18,236 nt of DNA from an uncultured Ruminococcus sp. (GCA_900319195.1 ONNL01000147.1:1-18236); one strand, 5' to 3'. Shown: positions 1 to 6,262, counted from the stretch's first letter. Made by a program: numbers and translations. The notes: generated by a model not told the origin, from the sequence alone.

Positions 1-200
1 ACAGGCGTGAGGTCGAGACCTTCAAAAATCCCGACAACGTGAGCGGATATACATACGAGATAACTGAGGCGGAAAGTTGCCATGCGGAAAAGCTCACTGA
101 CAGCAGGCTGATACCGCACAGCAGGACGATGAACGTCATGGAAATAATGGACGAATGCCGCAGACAATGGGGACTTGTATTCCCGAACGAGCATAAATAA
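1..200 (+). CDS. C-terminal end of an unrecognised protein (partial)
   Basis: An open frame enters from the left edge and ends at TAA 198-200, giving 65 residues. The tail contains HSRTMNVMEIMDECRRQWG and ends PNEHK. The composition is soluble and mixed-charge, with a probable amphipathic helix (MEIMDECRRQW), and there is no membrane segment. I do not recognise the family from this fragment. It runs toward the tRNA-Leu gene on the other strand, and the hairpin at 202-227 starts two bases after its stop. The coding call rests on the uninterrupted frame and Firmicute-like codon use; the function is unknown. Confidence 0.6.
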   Translation, partial: RREVETFKNPDNVSGYTYEITEAESCHAEKLTDSRLIPHSRTMNVMEIMDECRRQWGLVFPNEHK

Positions 201-227
201 AAAAGAGAGTGATCTCTCACTCTCTTT
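198..227 (-). terminator. Intrinsic terminator of tRNA-Leu, probably also stopping the upstream gene
   Basis: Positions 202-212 and 217-227 form a perfect 11-bp inverted repeat around a 4-base loop. On the - strand the stem is followed by a T run (complement of the A run at 199-204), so it fits a rho-independent terminator placed directly after the encoded CCA end of the tRNA. On the + strand only three T residues close the stem, so termination of the left-hand gene would be weaker. Confidence 0.8.
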
Positions 228-313
228 GGTGCCGGTGGCGGGGGTCGAACCCGCACTCTGTTGCCAGAACGGGATTTTGAGTCCCGCGCGTCTGCCAATT
301 CCACCACACCGGC
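227..313 (-). tRNA. tRNA-Leu (anticodon CAA)
   Basis: Read on the - strand, the gene begins GCCGGTG and ends CACCGGC-A-CCA, giving a 7-bp acceptor stem, discriminator A and an encoded CCA. The anticodon arm is GGGACTCAAAATCCC with anticodon CAA, which reads UUG leucine codons. The T arm contains GGGTTCGACCCCC. The length of 87 bases and the long variable arm (around CTGGCAACAGAG) fit a class II leucine tRNA. Confidence 0.95.
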
Positions 314-326
314 ATTGACAAAAATT

Positions 327-356
327 ATTATACCACATGACAGGCAGTATTGTCAA
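327..356 (-). promoter_or_regulatory. Sigma-70-type promoter of tRNA-Leu
   Basis: On the - strand there is a perfect TTGACA (351-356) and a perfect TATAAT (327-332), separated by 18 bases, with TGTGG just before the -10. Transcription would start about 7 bases downstream, leaving a very short leader before the tRNA 5' end at 313. The -35 lies inside a 13-base palindrome, GTATTGTCAATAC (347-359). Confidence 0.85.
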
Positions 357-392
357 TACCAAATACAAAATTTTTACGATCGGAGATTCAAC

Positions 393-890
393 ATGACAGC
401 TTTGATAGCCGCTGCCGATGAGCGCGGAGCAATTGGCAAGGACGGACATATCCCGTGGGATATTCCCGAGGACAGACACAGATTCAAAGAGCTTACAATC
501 GGACACACCGTCATTATGGGACGCAGGACTTTTGAGGAAATAGGCAGACCGCTCCCACAGCGGCAGAATATAATCGTTTCCTCGACCCTTGGATACAACG
601 ACGGGTGCGACGTTGTGGAGTCTCTCGCGGAGGCGGTCGCCTGTGCAGATGACAGCGAGGTATTCGTGATAGGCGGCTCTCGGCTTTTCAGAGAAGCTGT
701 GCCTATCGCGGATATCATCTACCTTACCCGTGTAAGCGGCGATTTTCAGGGAGATGTTTTCTTTCCCGTTATTCCCGGGGACGAATTTGAGCTCGTCTCG
801 GAGGAGAGCTTTTCGGGCGATATTCCTTACAGCTTTCAGACTTTCATGAGAAAATCATCTGCGGATATTGACATTGACGTAAATGAATGA
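393..890 (+). CDS. folA: Dihydrofolate reductase
   Basis: FolA reduces dihydrofolate to tetrahydrofolate with NADPH in the cytoplasm. The 165-residue product has the usual length for the family. Visible motifs are GAIGKDGHIPWDIPED near residues 13-27 (substrate loop with the acidic catalytic residue at position 27), GRRTFEEIGRPLPQR (NADPH-binding segment) and VFVIGGSRLF (the conserved GG of the cofactor site). The frame opens further upstream at 261, but that stretch lies across the tRNA gene and its promoter. ATG 393 is preferred because GGAG sits 8 bases before it and translation from there starts exactly at the family N-terminus. No convincing promoter was found between the tRNA promoter and 393. 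The last codons contain the promoter of the downstream folate operon. Confidence 0.95.
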   Translation: MTALIAAADERGAIGKDGHIPWDIPEDRHRFKELTIGHTVIMGRRTFEEIGRPLPQRQNIIVSSTLGYNDGCDVVESLAEAVACADDSEVFVIGGSRLFREAVPIADIIYLTRVSGDFQGDVFFPVIPGDEFELVSEESFSGDIPYSFQTFMRKSSADIDIDVNE

Positions 891-896
891 TATAAT
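868..896 (+). promoter_or_regulatory. Consensus promoter of the folate operon, embedded in the folA 3' end
   Basis: TTGACA (868-873) and TATAAT (891-896) are both perfect and separated by exactly 17 bases. A TGA just before the -10 gives an extended TGn element, and its bases are also the folA stop codon. Transcription is expected near 903, four bases before the riboswitch aptamer begins. Confidence 0.88.
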
Positions 897-906
897 CTAT
901 TTATAA

Positions 907-1033
907 GCAGAGTAGTTGAACAAGCGCATATAGTACGCCCTCGGATGTGCTATACAGTGTCTTTCGGACGGGGAGTTGTCGAAAGAACGAATAAACCTTG
1001 GTGTTTTGCGATTTGTTCTCCGCATCCCGCTGC
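907..1033 (+). ncRNA. Tetrahydrofolate (THF) riboswitch aptamer
   Basis: This stretch matches the THF-I riboswitch layout. The 5' part begins GCAGAGTAGTTGAAC, close to the conserved GGAGAGUAG start. P1 pairs GCAG (907-910) with CTGC (1030-1033). P2 pairs GAACAA (918-923) with TTGTTC (1013-1018). P3 pairs TATAGTAC (929-936) with GTGCTATA (947-954). The hallmark long-range pseudoknot joins GGATG (943-947) in the P3 loop to CATCC (1023-1027) next to P1. An extra hairpin (960-966 with 980-986) fills an unusually long junction. Position supports the call: it lies between a consensus promoter and a terminator, ahead of folate genes. THF binding is inferred from the family, and the family comparison is from memory. 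Confidence 0.83.
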
Positions 1034-1053
1034 ACCGTAATAGATCACGACAG

Positions 1054-1097
1054 GTCCTTGGTGCCGGATAATGCGGCTTCGGGGACTTTTTTATTTT
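1054..1097 (+). terminator. Riboswitch expression platform: intrinsic terminator
   Basis: Positions 1054-1066 pair with 1074-1086 (13 positions, one T-T mismatch and a few G-T pairs) around a 7-base loop, followed by TTTTTTATTTT. GGTGC (1060-1064) in its left arm can instead pair with GCACC (1032-1036), which overlaps the 3' strand of aptamer stem P1. Ligand-stabilised P1 would release the terminator arm, so an OFF switch acting by premature termination is the simplest reading. Confidence 0.85.
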
Positions 1098-1113
1098 GAG
1101 CCGAGAACGGCTC
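1098..1113 (+). other. Short perfect hairpin between attenuator and first folate gene
   Basis: GAGCCG (1098-1103) and CGGCTC (1108-1113) form a perfect 6-bp stem with an AGAA loop. It starts just after the terminator T tract and ends 17 bases before the start codon at 1131. It has no T run of its own, so it is not a second terminator. A role in mRNA 5'-end stability or in translation start is possible but unproven. Confidence 0.5.
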
Positions 1114-1130
1114 CTGAATGGGATGATAGT

Positions 1131-1631
1131 ATGAACACAACTCGTGAACTTGTACGAATAACCGCTATTTGCGATAATCAGCTGTGGAAAAAGTGCATGG
1201 CTGAAATAGATAAATTTGAGGCTGACCGCAGATTCTGTCGGCACGGTATCACTCACCTCTTTGATGTCGCAAGGCTCGCTTATATCGAATGCCTTGAAAA
1301 AGGACTGGACATTCCCAAGGAGCAGATCTACGCCGCTGCGCTCCTGCACGACATCGGCAGGTGCATGGAGTACGGCAAAAGCATTCCGCATGAAGCGGCA
1401 AGTGCCGAGCTTTCAGGGACTATCCTCAGCGAGTGCGGCTTCTCGGAGAGCGAGGCGGACGCGATCATAAGTGCGATCATAATGCACAAGGTACAGGCTG
1501 ACTCCGACGACGACTCCCTGCGCGGACTTATCTACCGAGCGGACAAAAGGTCACGGCTTTGCTTCTGCTGCGCCGCGGAGAGCGACTGCTACTGGAGCAG
1601 CGAAAAGAAAAACATGACTATCACCTACTGA
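1131..1631 (+). CDS. HD-domain metal-dependent phosphohydrolase of the folate operon
   Basis: The 166-residue protein has the HD-superfamily pattern: CRHGITH at 36-42, LLHDIGR with the HD pair at 73-74, a further His in IPHEAA (87), HK at 119-120 and RADK with Asp138. These are the expected metal-binding positions. The C-terminus holds a cysteine cluster (residues 144, 146, 147 and 153) ending in WSSEKKN. It is the first gene behind the THF riboswitch and ends 14 bases before folP. Because folB, folK and folP follow and no Nudix-type folQ is present, it may hydrolyse dihydroneopterin phosphates; this is an inference from context. ATG 1131 is chosen because the upstream in-frame ATG at 1071 lies inside the terminator; the ribosome site (GGGAT) is weak. 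Confidence 0.85.
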   Translation: MNTTRELVRITAICDNQLWKKCMAEIDKFEADRRFCRHGITHLFDVARLAYIECLEKGLDIPKEQIYAAALLHDIGRCMEYGKSIPHEAASAELSGTILSECGFSESEADAIISAIIMHKVQADSDDDSLRGLIYRADKRSRLCFCCAAESDCYWSSEKKNMTITY

Positions 1632-1645
1632 AAGGAAGCACAAAA

Positions 1646-2461
1646 ATGAAAATAGGAAACCGAGAATTCGACACAGAAAACAATTGCTGCATAATGGGAA
1701 TACTCAACGTAACACCAGATTCCTTCTCCGACGGCGGCAAATGGAACGATATTGACCGCGCAAGAGCTCATGCCGAGGAAATGCTGCGCGACGGTGCGGA
1801 CATAATCGACGTTGGCGGCGAGTCCACAAAGCCGGGCTATACAAAAATATCCGTCGATGAGGAGATAGAAAGAGTTGTCCCCTATATCGAGATGCTGAAA
1901 AAGGAGTTCGACGCTCCCGTATCTGTTGACAGCTACAAGCCGGAGGTCATAGAAGTCGCTGTCAAGGCAGGTGCAGACCTAGTAAACGACATCTGGGGAC
2001 TGAAATACGACGCAAGGGTCGCGGAGCTTATCGCAAAATACGACGTGCCGTGCTGTCTCATGCACAACAGGGACAACACCGACTACACGAGCTTCCTCGA
2101 CGACGTTTACTCCGACCTTCAGGAGACTGTGGACATCGCAAAAAAGGCTGGCATCAGGGACGACAGGATAATTCTCGACGTGGGTGTCGGCTTTGCGAAA
2201 AACTACGAGCAGAACCTCGCTGTCATAAATAATCACGAAAGGTTCATGAAGCTCGGCTATCCCCTTCTGCTCGGAGCTTCGAGGAAATCGGTCATCGGCA
2301 ACACTCTTGACCTCCCCGCAGATGACAGGCTCGAGGGCACTCTCGCAATAACTGCTGTCGGCGTTATGAAGGGTGCGGCATTCATAAGGGTGCATGATGT
2401 GAAGGAAAATGCCCGTGTTGTCCGCATGACAAGGGCGATACTCAACGAAAGGAAGGTCTGA
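1646..2461 (+). CDS. folP: Dihydropteroate synthase
   Basis: FolP joins 6-hydroxymethyl-dihydropterin pyrophosphate to p-aminobenzoate to give dihydropteroate, and is the sulfonamide target. The 271-residue protein is of normal length and shows the ordered beta-barrel motifs: MGILNVTPDSFSDGG near residues 17-31, DIIDVGGESTKPG, PVSVDSYKP, LVNDIWG, CLMHNR, ILDVGVGFAK, LLGASRKSVIG with the pterin/pABA-binding Ser-Arg-Lys, and IRVHDV near the end. ATG 1646 follows AAAGGAAG by about 8 bases. It is the second gene of the riboswitch operon, and folBK starts two bases after its stop, suggesting translational coupling. Confidence 0.97.
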   Translation: MKIGNREFDTENNCCIMGILNVTPDSFSDGGKWNDIDRARAHAEEMLRDGADIIDVGGESTKPGYTKISVDEEIERVVPYIEMLKKEFDAPVSVDSYKPEVIEVAVKAGADLVNDIWGLKYDARVAELIAKYDVPCCLMHNRDNTDYTSFLDDVYSDLQETVDIAKKAGIRDDRIILDVGVGFAKNYEQNLAVINNHERFMKLGYPLLLGASRKSVIGNTLDLPADDRLEGTLAITAVGVMKGAAFIRVHDVKENARVVRMTRAILNERKV

Positions 2462-2463
2462 GA

Positions 2464-3294
2464 ATGCTTTCGGACTGCGATTCAATTATTATCCGCGACC
2501 TTGAGGTGTACGCCCATCACGGCGTTTTCTCCGAGGAAAACAAGCTCGGGCAGAAATTCCTCATTTCAATGGTACTGTACACAAGCACGCACAGGGCAGG
2601 TGTCACCGATTCGCTTGACGAGTCCGTGGACTACGGCGAGGTCTGCCATTTTGTCACGGAGTACACAAAAGCTCATACTAAAAAGCTCCTTGAAGCAGCC
2701 GCGGAAGAGCTTGCTCTCAGACTTCTCAACAAATACGGACTGCTCAAAGGCGTGACTATCGAGATAAAAAAACCGTGGGCACCCATAGGACTGCCGCTCG
2801 ACACGGTATCCGTGAAGATAACGAGGGAACGGCATACAGCCTATATCGCTCTCGGCTCCAATATCGGTGACACCAAAAAATACCTTGATACCGCCGTTTC
2901 TGAGCTTGACAGCGCGGCGGATTGCAGTGTAAGCAAGGTGTCCTCCTACATCACCACAAAGCCGTACGGTATGACCGAGCAGGCCGATTTTCTCAACGGC
3001 TGCCTTGAGCTTCGGACTACCCTCACACCGTTCGAGCTCCTTGAAAGACTGCACGAAATAGAGCTCCGCAACGGTCGTGAGCGCAAGATACACTGGGGAC
3101 CGCGCACCCTCGACCTCGACATCATCCTCTACGATAGCGAAATGATCGACACGGAGACCCTTACGATCCCGCACAGGGAAATGCACCTGAGAAGCTTCGT
3201 ACTGGAGCCTCTCTGCGAAATAGCGCCGTTTGTCCGTCACCCTGTCCTCAACAGAACTGCCGCGGAGCTCCTTGCCGAACTCAGAAGCAGATAA
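2464..3294 (+). CDS. folBK: Bifunctional dihydroneopterin aldolase / hydroxymethyldihydropterin pyrophosphokinase (FolB-FolK fusion)
   Basis: The 276-residue protein joins two enzymes of consecutive folate steps. Residues 1 to about 122 are FolB: VYAHHGVFSEENKLGQKF holds the active-site Glu, VDYGEV follows, and EIKKPWAP at 100-107 holds the catalytic Lys. Residues 126 to about 270 are FolK: AYIALGSNIGDTKKYL, then GRERKIHWGPRTLDLDI with the two magnesium-binding Asp residues (217 and 219), then IPHREMHLRSFVLEPL. Both halves look complete. The start lies two bases after the folP stop, and the ribosome site GGAAGG is inside the end of folP. It is the last gene of the operon. No clear terminator follows, only an AT-rich stretch. 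Confidence 0.95.
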   Translation: MLSDCDSIIIRDLEVYAHHGVFSEENKLGQKFLISMVLYTSTHRAGVTDSLDESVDYGEVCHFVTEYTKAHTKKLLEAAAEELALRLLNKYGLLKGVTIEIKKPWAPIGLPLDTVSVKITRERHTAYIALGSNIGDTKKYLDTAVSELDSAADCSVSKVSSYITTKPYGMTEQADFLNGCLELRTTLTPFELLERLHEIELRNGRERKIHWGPRTLDLDIILYDSEMIDTETLTIPHREMHLRSFVLEPLCEIAPFVRHPVLNRTAAELLAELRSR

Positions 3295-3329
3295 TTTATT
3301 AATAATTTATATTAATTGCTGAAAAATCC

Positions 3330-3358
3330 TTGACAACAACCTACTGATATGGTATAAT
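3330..3358 (+). promoter_or_regulatory. Consensus promoter of the aroA operon
   Basis: TTGACA (3330-3335) and TATAAT (3353-3358) are perfect, with a 17-base spacer and a TGG extended -10 element. The start site should be near 3365, giving an untranslated leader of about 37 bases before aroA. No riboswitch or attenuator hairpin fits in such a short leader. Confidence 0.88.
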
Positions 3359-3401
3359 TTCATTATGGAAAGTTTTGCAAAAATAAAGGAATGATCAAGC
3401 A

Positions 3402-4628
3402 ATGGATATATCCCTAAGCCCTTCTGTACTCAAAGGAAGAATAAGGATACCTGCTTCAAAAAGCTGTGCTCACCGCGCTATAATCTGCGCTGCCCTCGCG
3501 CACGGCACCTCCGTAATCAAGGGAGTTTCCATGTCTAAGGACATTGAGGCTACTCTCGGTGCAATGAAGGCTCTTGGAGCAGAATACGAAATAAACGACG
3601 GAATATTGACTATCAACGGAATACAAGCACCTGTTTCAGAAGCTGATATCGACTGCAATGAGAGCGGCTCGACACTCAGATTCATCGTTCCTATCGCGGC
3701 GGCACTCGGCACAAGGACTGTTTTCAGAGGAAGAGGTCGTCTGCCCGAGCGTCCTATCGACATATACAAGCGTGAACTCGGCAAAAACGGCATCACCTTC
3801 GTATCGGAGATAATGCCTTATGAGATAAGCGGTCGGCTCTGCGGCGGCACATACAGCATTGAGGGAAATGTCTCCTCTCAGTTCGTAACGGGACTGCTGT
3901 TTGCTCTGCCCCTCCTCGACGGCGACTCAGAGATAGTGCTCACATCAAGACTTGAATCAAAGCCGTATGTTGACATCACTACCGATACTCTCAAAAGATT
4001 CGGGATAAAAATTGATGAGACTGCAAACGGCTTCAGAATAAAAGGCGGTCAGACCTATCAGCCGCACGACGAGACTGTTGAAGGCGACTACTCTCAGGCG
4101 GCATTCTTCTACGTCGCAAATGCGCTCGGCTCGGAGGTTAGTCTCGACAACCTCAATACCAATAGCGTTCAGGGCGACAAACGGATTGTTGACATTATCC
4201 GCGAAGCCTGCGATGAAAACGGCGTGAAAGGCTTCCGTGCGGACTGCTCGGATATCCCCGACCTTGTACCGATACTCGCAGTGCTCGGCGCTTTCGGAAG
4301 AGAGGAATCGGTAATATACAACGCTGAAAGACTCAAACTCAAGGAGAGCGACCGTCTCTCCACAACCGCGGAGCTCCTCAATCAGCTCGGCGGAAATGTC
4401 AGAGTTACCGACGACGGACTTATCATCACCCCGACAGGCAATATGCACGGCGGTGTCGTGGACAGTCACGGCGACCACAGAATAGCTATGGCGGCGGCGA
4501 TAGCGGCTTTGAACGCAAACGGAAATGTAACAGTAAGAGATGCGGGAGCAGTAGAAAAGTCCTATCCCGATTTCTTTAAGGATTATGCAGAACTCGGAGG
4601 TCAGGCAAATGTCATCATTGTGGAATAG
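3402..4628 (+). CDS. aroA: 3-phosphoshikimate 1-carboxyvinyltransferase (EPSP synthase)
   Basis: AroA transfers enolpyruvate from PEP to shikimate-3-phosphate, the sixth shikimate-pathway step. The 408-residue protein keeps the expected active-site motifs: ASKSCAHRA with Lys20, Ser21 and Arg25; CNESGSTLRF in place of the NAGTAMRP of the E. coli enzyme; GRGRLPERP; GNVSSQFVTGLLF; LESKPYVD; DIPDLVPIL; LKLKESDRL; DHRIAMA; and VEKSYPDFF near the end. It therefore looks fully active. ATG 3402 has AAAGGA 11 bases upstream, a slightly long spacing; an 8-codon frame (3391-3417) begins directly after that site and overlaps the start. The 3' end overlaps the aroC-like gene by 20 bases. Confidence 0.96.
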   Translation: MDISLSPSVLKGRIRIPASKSCAHRAIICAALAHGTSVIKGVSMSKDIEATLGAMKALGAEYEINDGILTINGIQAPVSEADIDCNESGSTLRFIVPIAAALGTRTVFRGRGRLPERPIDIYKRELGKNGITFVSEIMPYEISGRLCGGTYSIEGNVSSQFVTGLLFALPLLDGDSEIVLTSRLESKPYVDITTDTLKRFGIKIDETANGFRIKGGQTYQPHDETVEGDYSQAAFFYVANALGSEVSLDNLNTNSVQGDKRIVDIIREACDENGVKGFRADCSDIPDLVPILAVLGAFGREESVIYNAERLKLKESDRLSTTAELLNQLGGNVRVTDDGLIITPTGNMHGGVVDSHGDHRIAMAAAIAALNANGNVTVRDAGAVEKSYPDFFKDYAELGGQANVIIVE

Positions 4629-5646
4629 CAGAATCTCTTTTTCAATTTTTGGTGAATCACAGGCATCTGCCATTGGTGTCACTATTGATAATCTGCCTGC
4701 GGGTGAATACATAGATACCGACGAGCTCACGCGCTTCATGTCGCGCAGGATAATCAAGTCGGGGTCGTTTTTGTCCTCTGAGGGCGGACTTGTTATGCCG
4801 CATATACTCTCGGGTGTGAGCAACAACCGCACAACAGGCAAGCCGCTTTTCGCATACATTCAGAATATCCCCGAGCCTGTCAAGAAGGAAACGGAAGGCT
4901 CTCCTCGTGAAAGGGTCGGCAATGCCGATTACACGGGAGTTGTAAGATACAGGGGCTTCGAGGACGTTAAAAAAGCAGGCACCTTCAACTCAAAGCTCAC
5001 CGCTCCCCTCTGTTTTACGGGAGCTATCTGCGGTCAGATACTCGAAAGACGCGGCATCTACACGGGTGCTCACGTCTATCAGATACACAATATCAAGGAT
5101 AACCCGTTTGACCCTGTTGCCATCTCAAGGGACGCTGTTAGAAGCGTGAGAATGAAGGACTTCCCTGTCATAAACGACAGAAAGGGCTGGCTCATGCTTG
5201 AGGATATCAAAAAGGCAAGCGAGGCTCATGAGACCCTCGGCGGCACTATCGAATGCGCTTCGGTAAATGTTCCGGCAGGTGTCGGCTCGCCTATCTTTGA
5301 CGGTCTTGAAAACAACATCGCTCAGCTCATTTTCGGTATTCCCGGAGTCAAGGGACTTGAATTCGGAACAGGCTTCCGCTCGGCAAAAATGGTCGGAAGT
5401 CAGAGCAGAGACAGCTTCTATATAGACGACCACGGTCATTCTGTAACAAAGACCAACAATCACGGCGGTATACTCGGCGGTATCTCCTCGGGTATGCCTA
5501 TCACTTTGAACGTTGCTTTTCAGCCGCAGGATACGACCTTTGAAAAGTACGACCCCTGCCGTGTGCCTCAGTCAGTCCCCTGCGTTGAAGCGGCAGTCAA
5601 TATCGCTCTGCTGTCACACATGGTCGATTACCCGAATTTCTGCTAA
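4609..5646 (+). CDS. Chorismate synthase-like protein lacking the catalytic histidines
   Basis: The 345-residue protein follows the chorismate synthase fold from end to end: FSIFGESQASAIGVTIDNLP near the start, HILSG, TTGKPL, ADYTG, LTAPL.FTGAICGQIL, VPAGVGSPIFD, TNNHGGILGGISSGMPI and YDPC.VP near the end. Key residues are missing. The His of the GESHG motif is Gln18; the His of GHADY is Asn105; the RGGGHxSGR segment reads KKAGTFNSK (121-129); the RRxPG segment and following Arg/Glu are absent; the FRVAFKP segment reads LNVAFQP; PRAVP reads PQSVP; and about 25 residues before the YDPC segment are deleted. These include residues important for FMN and EPSP binding and catalysis. ATG 4609 has GGAGG 8 bases upstream and overlaps aroA. 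Frame and codon use are intact, so it is not a decayed pseudogene. It could be a diverged enzyme or a pseudoenzyme; ordinary AroC activity is doubtful. Confidence 0.85.
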   Translation: MSSLWNSRISFSIFGESQASAIGVTIDNLPAGEYIDTDELTRFMSRRIIKSGSFLSSEGGLVMPHILSGVSNNRTTGKPLFAYIQNIPEPVKKETEGSPRERVGNADYTGVVRYRGFEDVKKAGTFNSKLTAPLCFTGAICGQILERRGIYTGAHVYQIHNIKDNPFDPVAISRDAVRSVRMKDFPVINDRKGWLMLEDIKKASEAHETLGGTIECASVNVPAGVGSPIFDGLENNIAQLIFGIPGVKGLEFGTGFRSAKMVGSQSRDSFYIDDHGHSVTKTNNHGGILGGISSGMPITLNVAFQPQDTTFEKYDPCRVPQSVPCVEAAVNIALLSHMVDYPNFC

Positions 5647-5657
5647 GGTGGATAAAA

Positions 5658-6251
5658 ATGCTTGACGAAAATATTCATAAAATGGTAGAACACGCAAATA
5701 CACAGATAGAAGATGTCCCCACGATAAATATTCTGCTGTGCTATCTGCTTTATAAGATAAAAAAGCCTATACAGCCAGACCAACTCTATGAGATCGCAAT
5801 AGGCACGGAGACTATCAACTACTTCTATTATCAGGACTCCGTCAACTACCTCAAAAGCAACGGACTGATAAGGTCCGAGACTATCGACGGCACGGAATAC
5901 TTTGTCCTTGAAAAGAAGGGCATTGTATGTGCAAAGCAGCTCAAGAGCTACGTCCCCAAGTCATACCGCGATAAGCTCGTCCTTGCGGCACTGCGTTATT
6001 TTGCGAAGATAAAATATGAGCAGGAAATAAAGATCGAGTACATACCGCTTGAAAAGGGCTATTACACGCACGTAAGGTGCCTTGACGATGACGAGTCCGA
6101 CCTCATGGACCTCAAGCTCTTTGCTCCCGACATGACTCAGGCTAAGCTCATAGGCGAAAAAATCATGCTCAATCCCTCGGGATTCTACGGAAAGGTCATT
6201 GAGCTTGCACTCTCGAATACAGAAAGAGATTACGACCTCTCCGACAACTGA
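5658..6251 (+). CDS. DUF4364 family protein (probable winged-helix regulator)
   Basis: The 197-residue soluble protein resembles the DUF4364 family found across Clostridia, whose biochemical role is unknown to me. The first 90 residues have a winged-helix look: helices around NILLCYLLYKI and PDQLYEIA, a turn, then YYQDSVNYLKSNGLI followed by a beta-wing GTEYFVLEKKG. After YVPKSYRDKLV comes a mixed alpha/beta part with KYEQEIKIEYIP and a tail beginning LSNTERDY. The ribosome site AAGGTGG overlaps the stop of the aroC-like gene, and the start is 11 bases after that stop, so it is the third gene of the aro operon. A regulatory role is only suggested by the fold; the family call is from memory. 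Confidence 0.75.
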   Translation: MLDENIHKMVEHANTQIEDVPTINILLCYLLYKIKKPIQPDQLYEIAIGTETINYFYYQDSVNYLKSNGLIRSETIDGTEYFVLEKKGIVCAKQLKSYVPKSYRDKLVLAALRYFAKIKYEQEIKIEYIPLEKGYYTHVRCLDDDESDLMDLKLFAPDMTQAKLIGEKIMLNPSGFYGKVIELALSNTERDYDLSDN

Positions 6252-6262
6252 TGTATTATGTT

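Noticed and set aside
315..380. A + strand promoter for folA using TTGACA at 315-320
   Set aside because: No acceptable -10 hexamer lies 16-18 bases downstream; the match is probably incidental.
261..392. Upstream extension of folA from ATG 261
   Set aside because: The extension covers the tRNA-Leu gene and its promoter, adds 44 residues with no family match, and lacks a ribosome site; ATG 393 has one.
903..1092. 6S RNA as an alternative reading of the roughly 190-base transcript
   Set aside because: The size fits, but the sequence does not form a rod with a central bubble, while the THF aptamer stems, pseudoknot and gene context all fit.
1071..1130. Upstream start for the HD protein at ATG 1071
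   Set aside because: This ATG sits inside the terminator hairpin of the riboswitch and the added 20 residues do not resemble the family.
897..1391. A 164-codon frame on the - strand opposite the riboswitch and the HD gene
   Set aside because: It runs antisense through a well-supported riboswitch and terminator, has no recognisable protein motif and no ribosome site.
3957..4859. Long - strand frame opposite aroA and the aroC-like gene
   Set aside because: It is a shadow frame: the + strand genes have clear motifs and ribosome sites, and this frame has none.
4609..5646. Reading the aroC-like gene as a decaying pseudogene
   Set aside because: There is no stop or frameshift, the ribosome site and operon overlap are intact, and structural motifs such as GGILGGIS and SGMPI are well kept.
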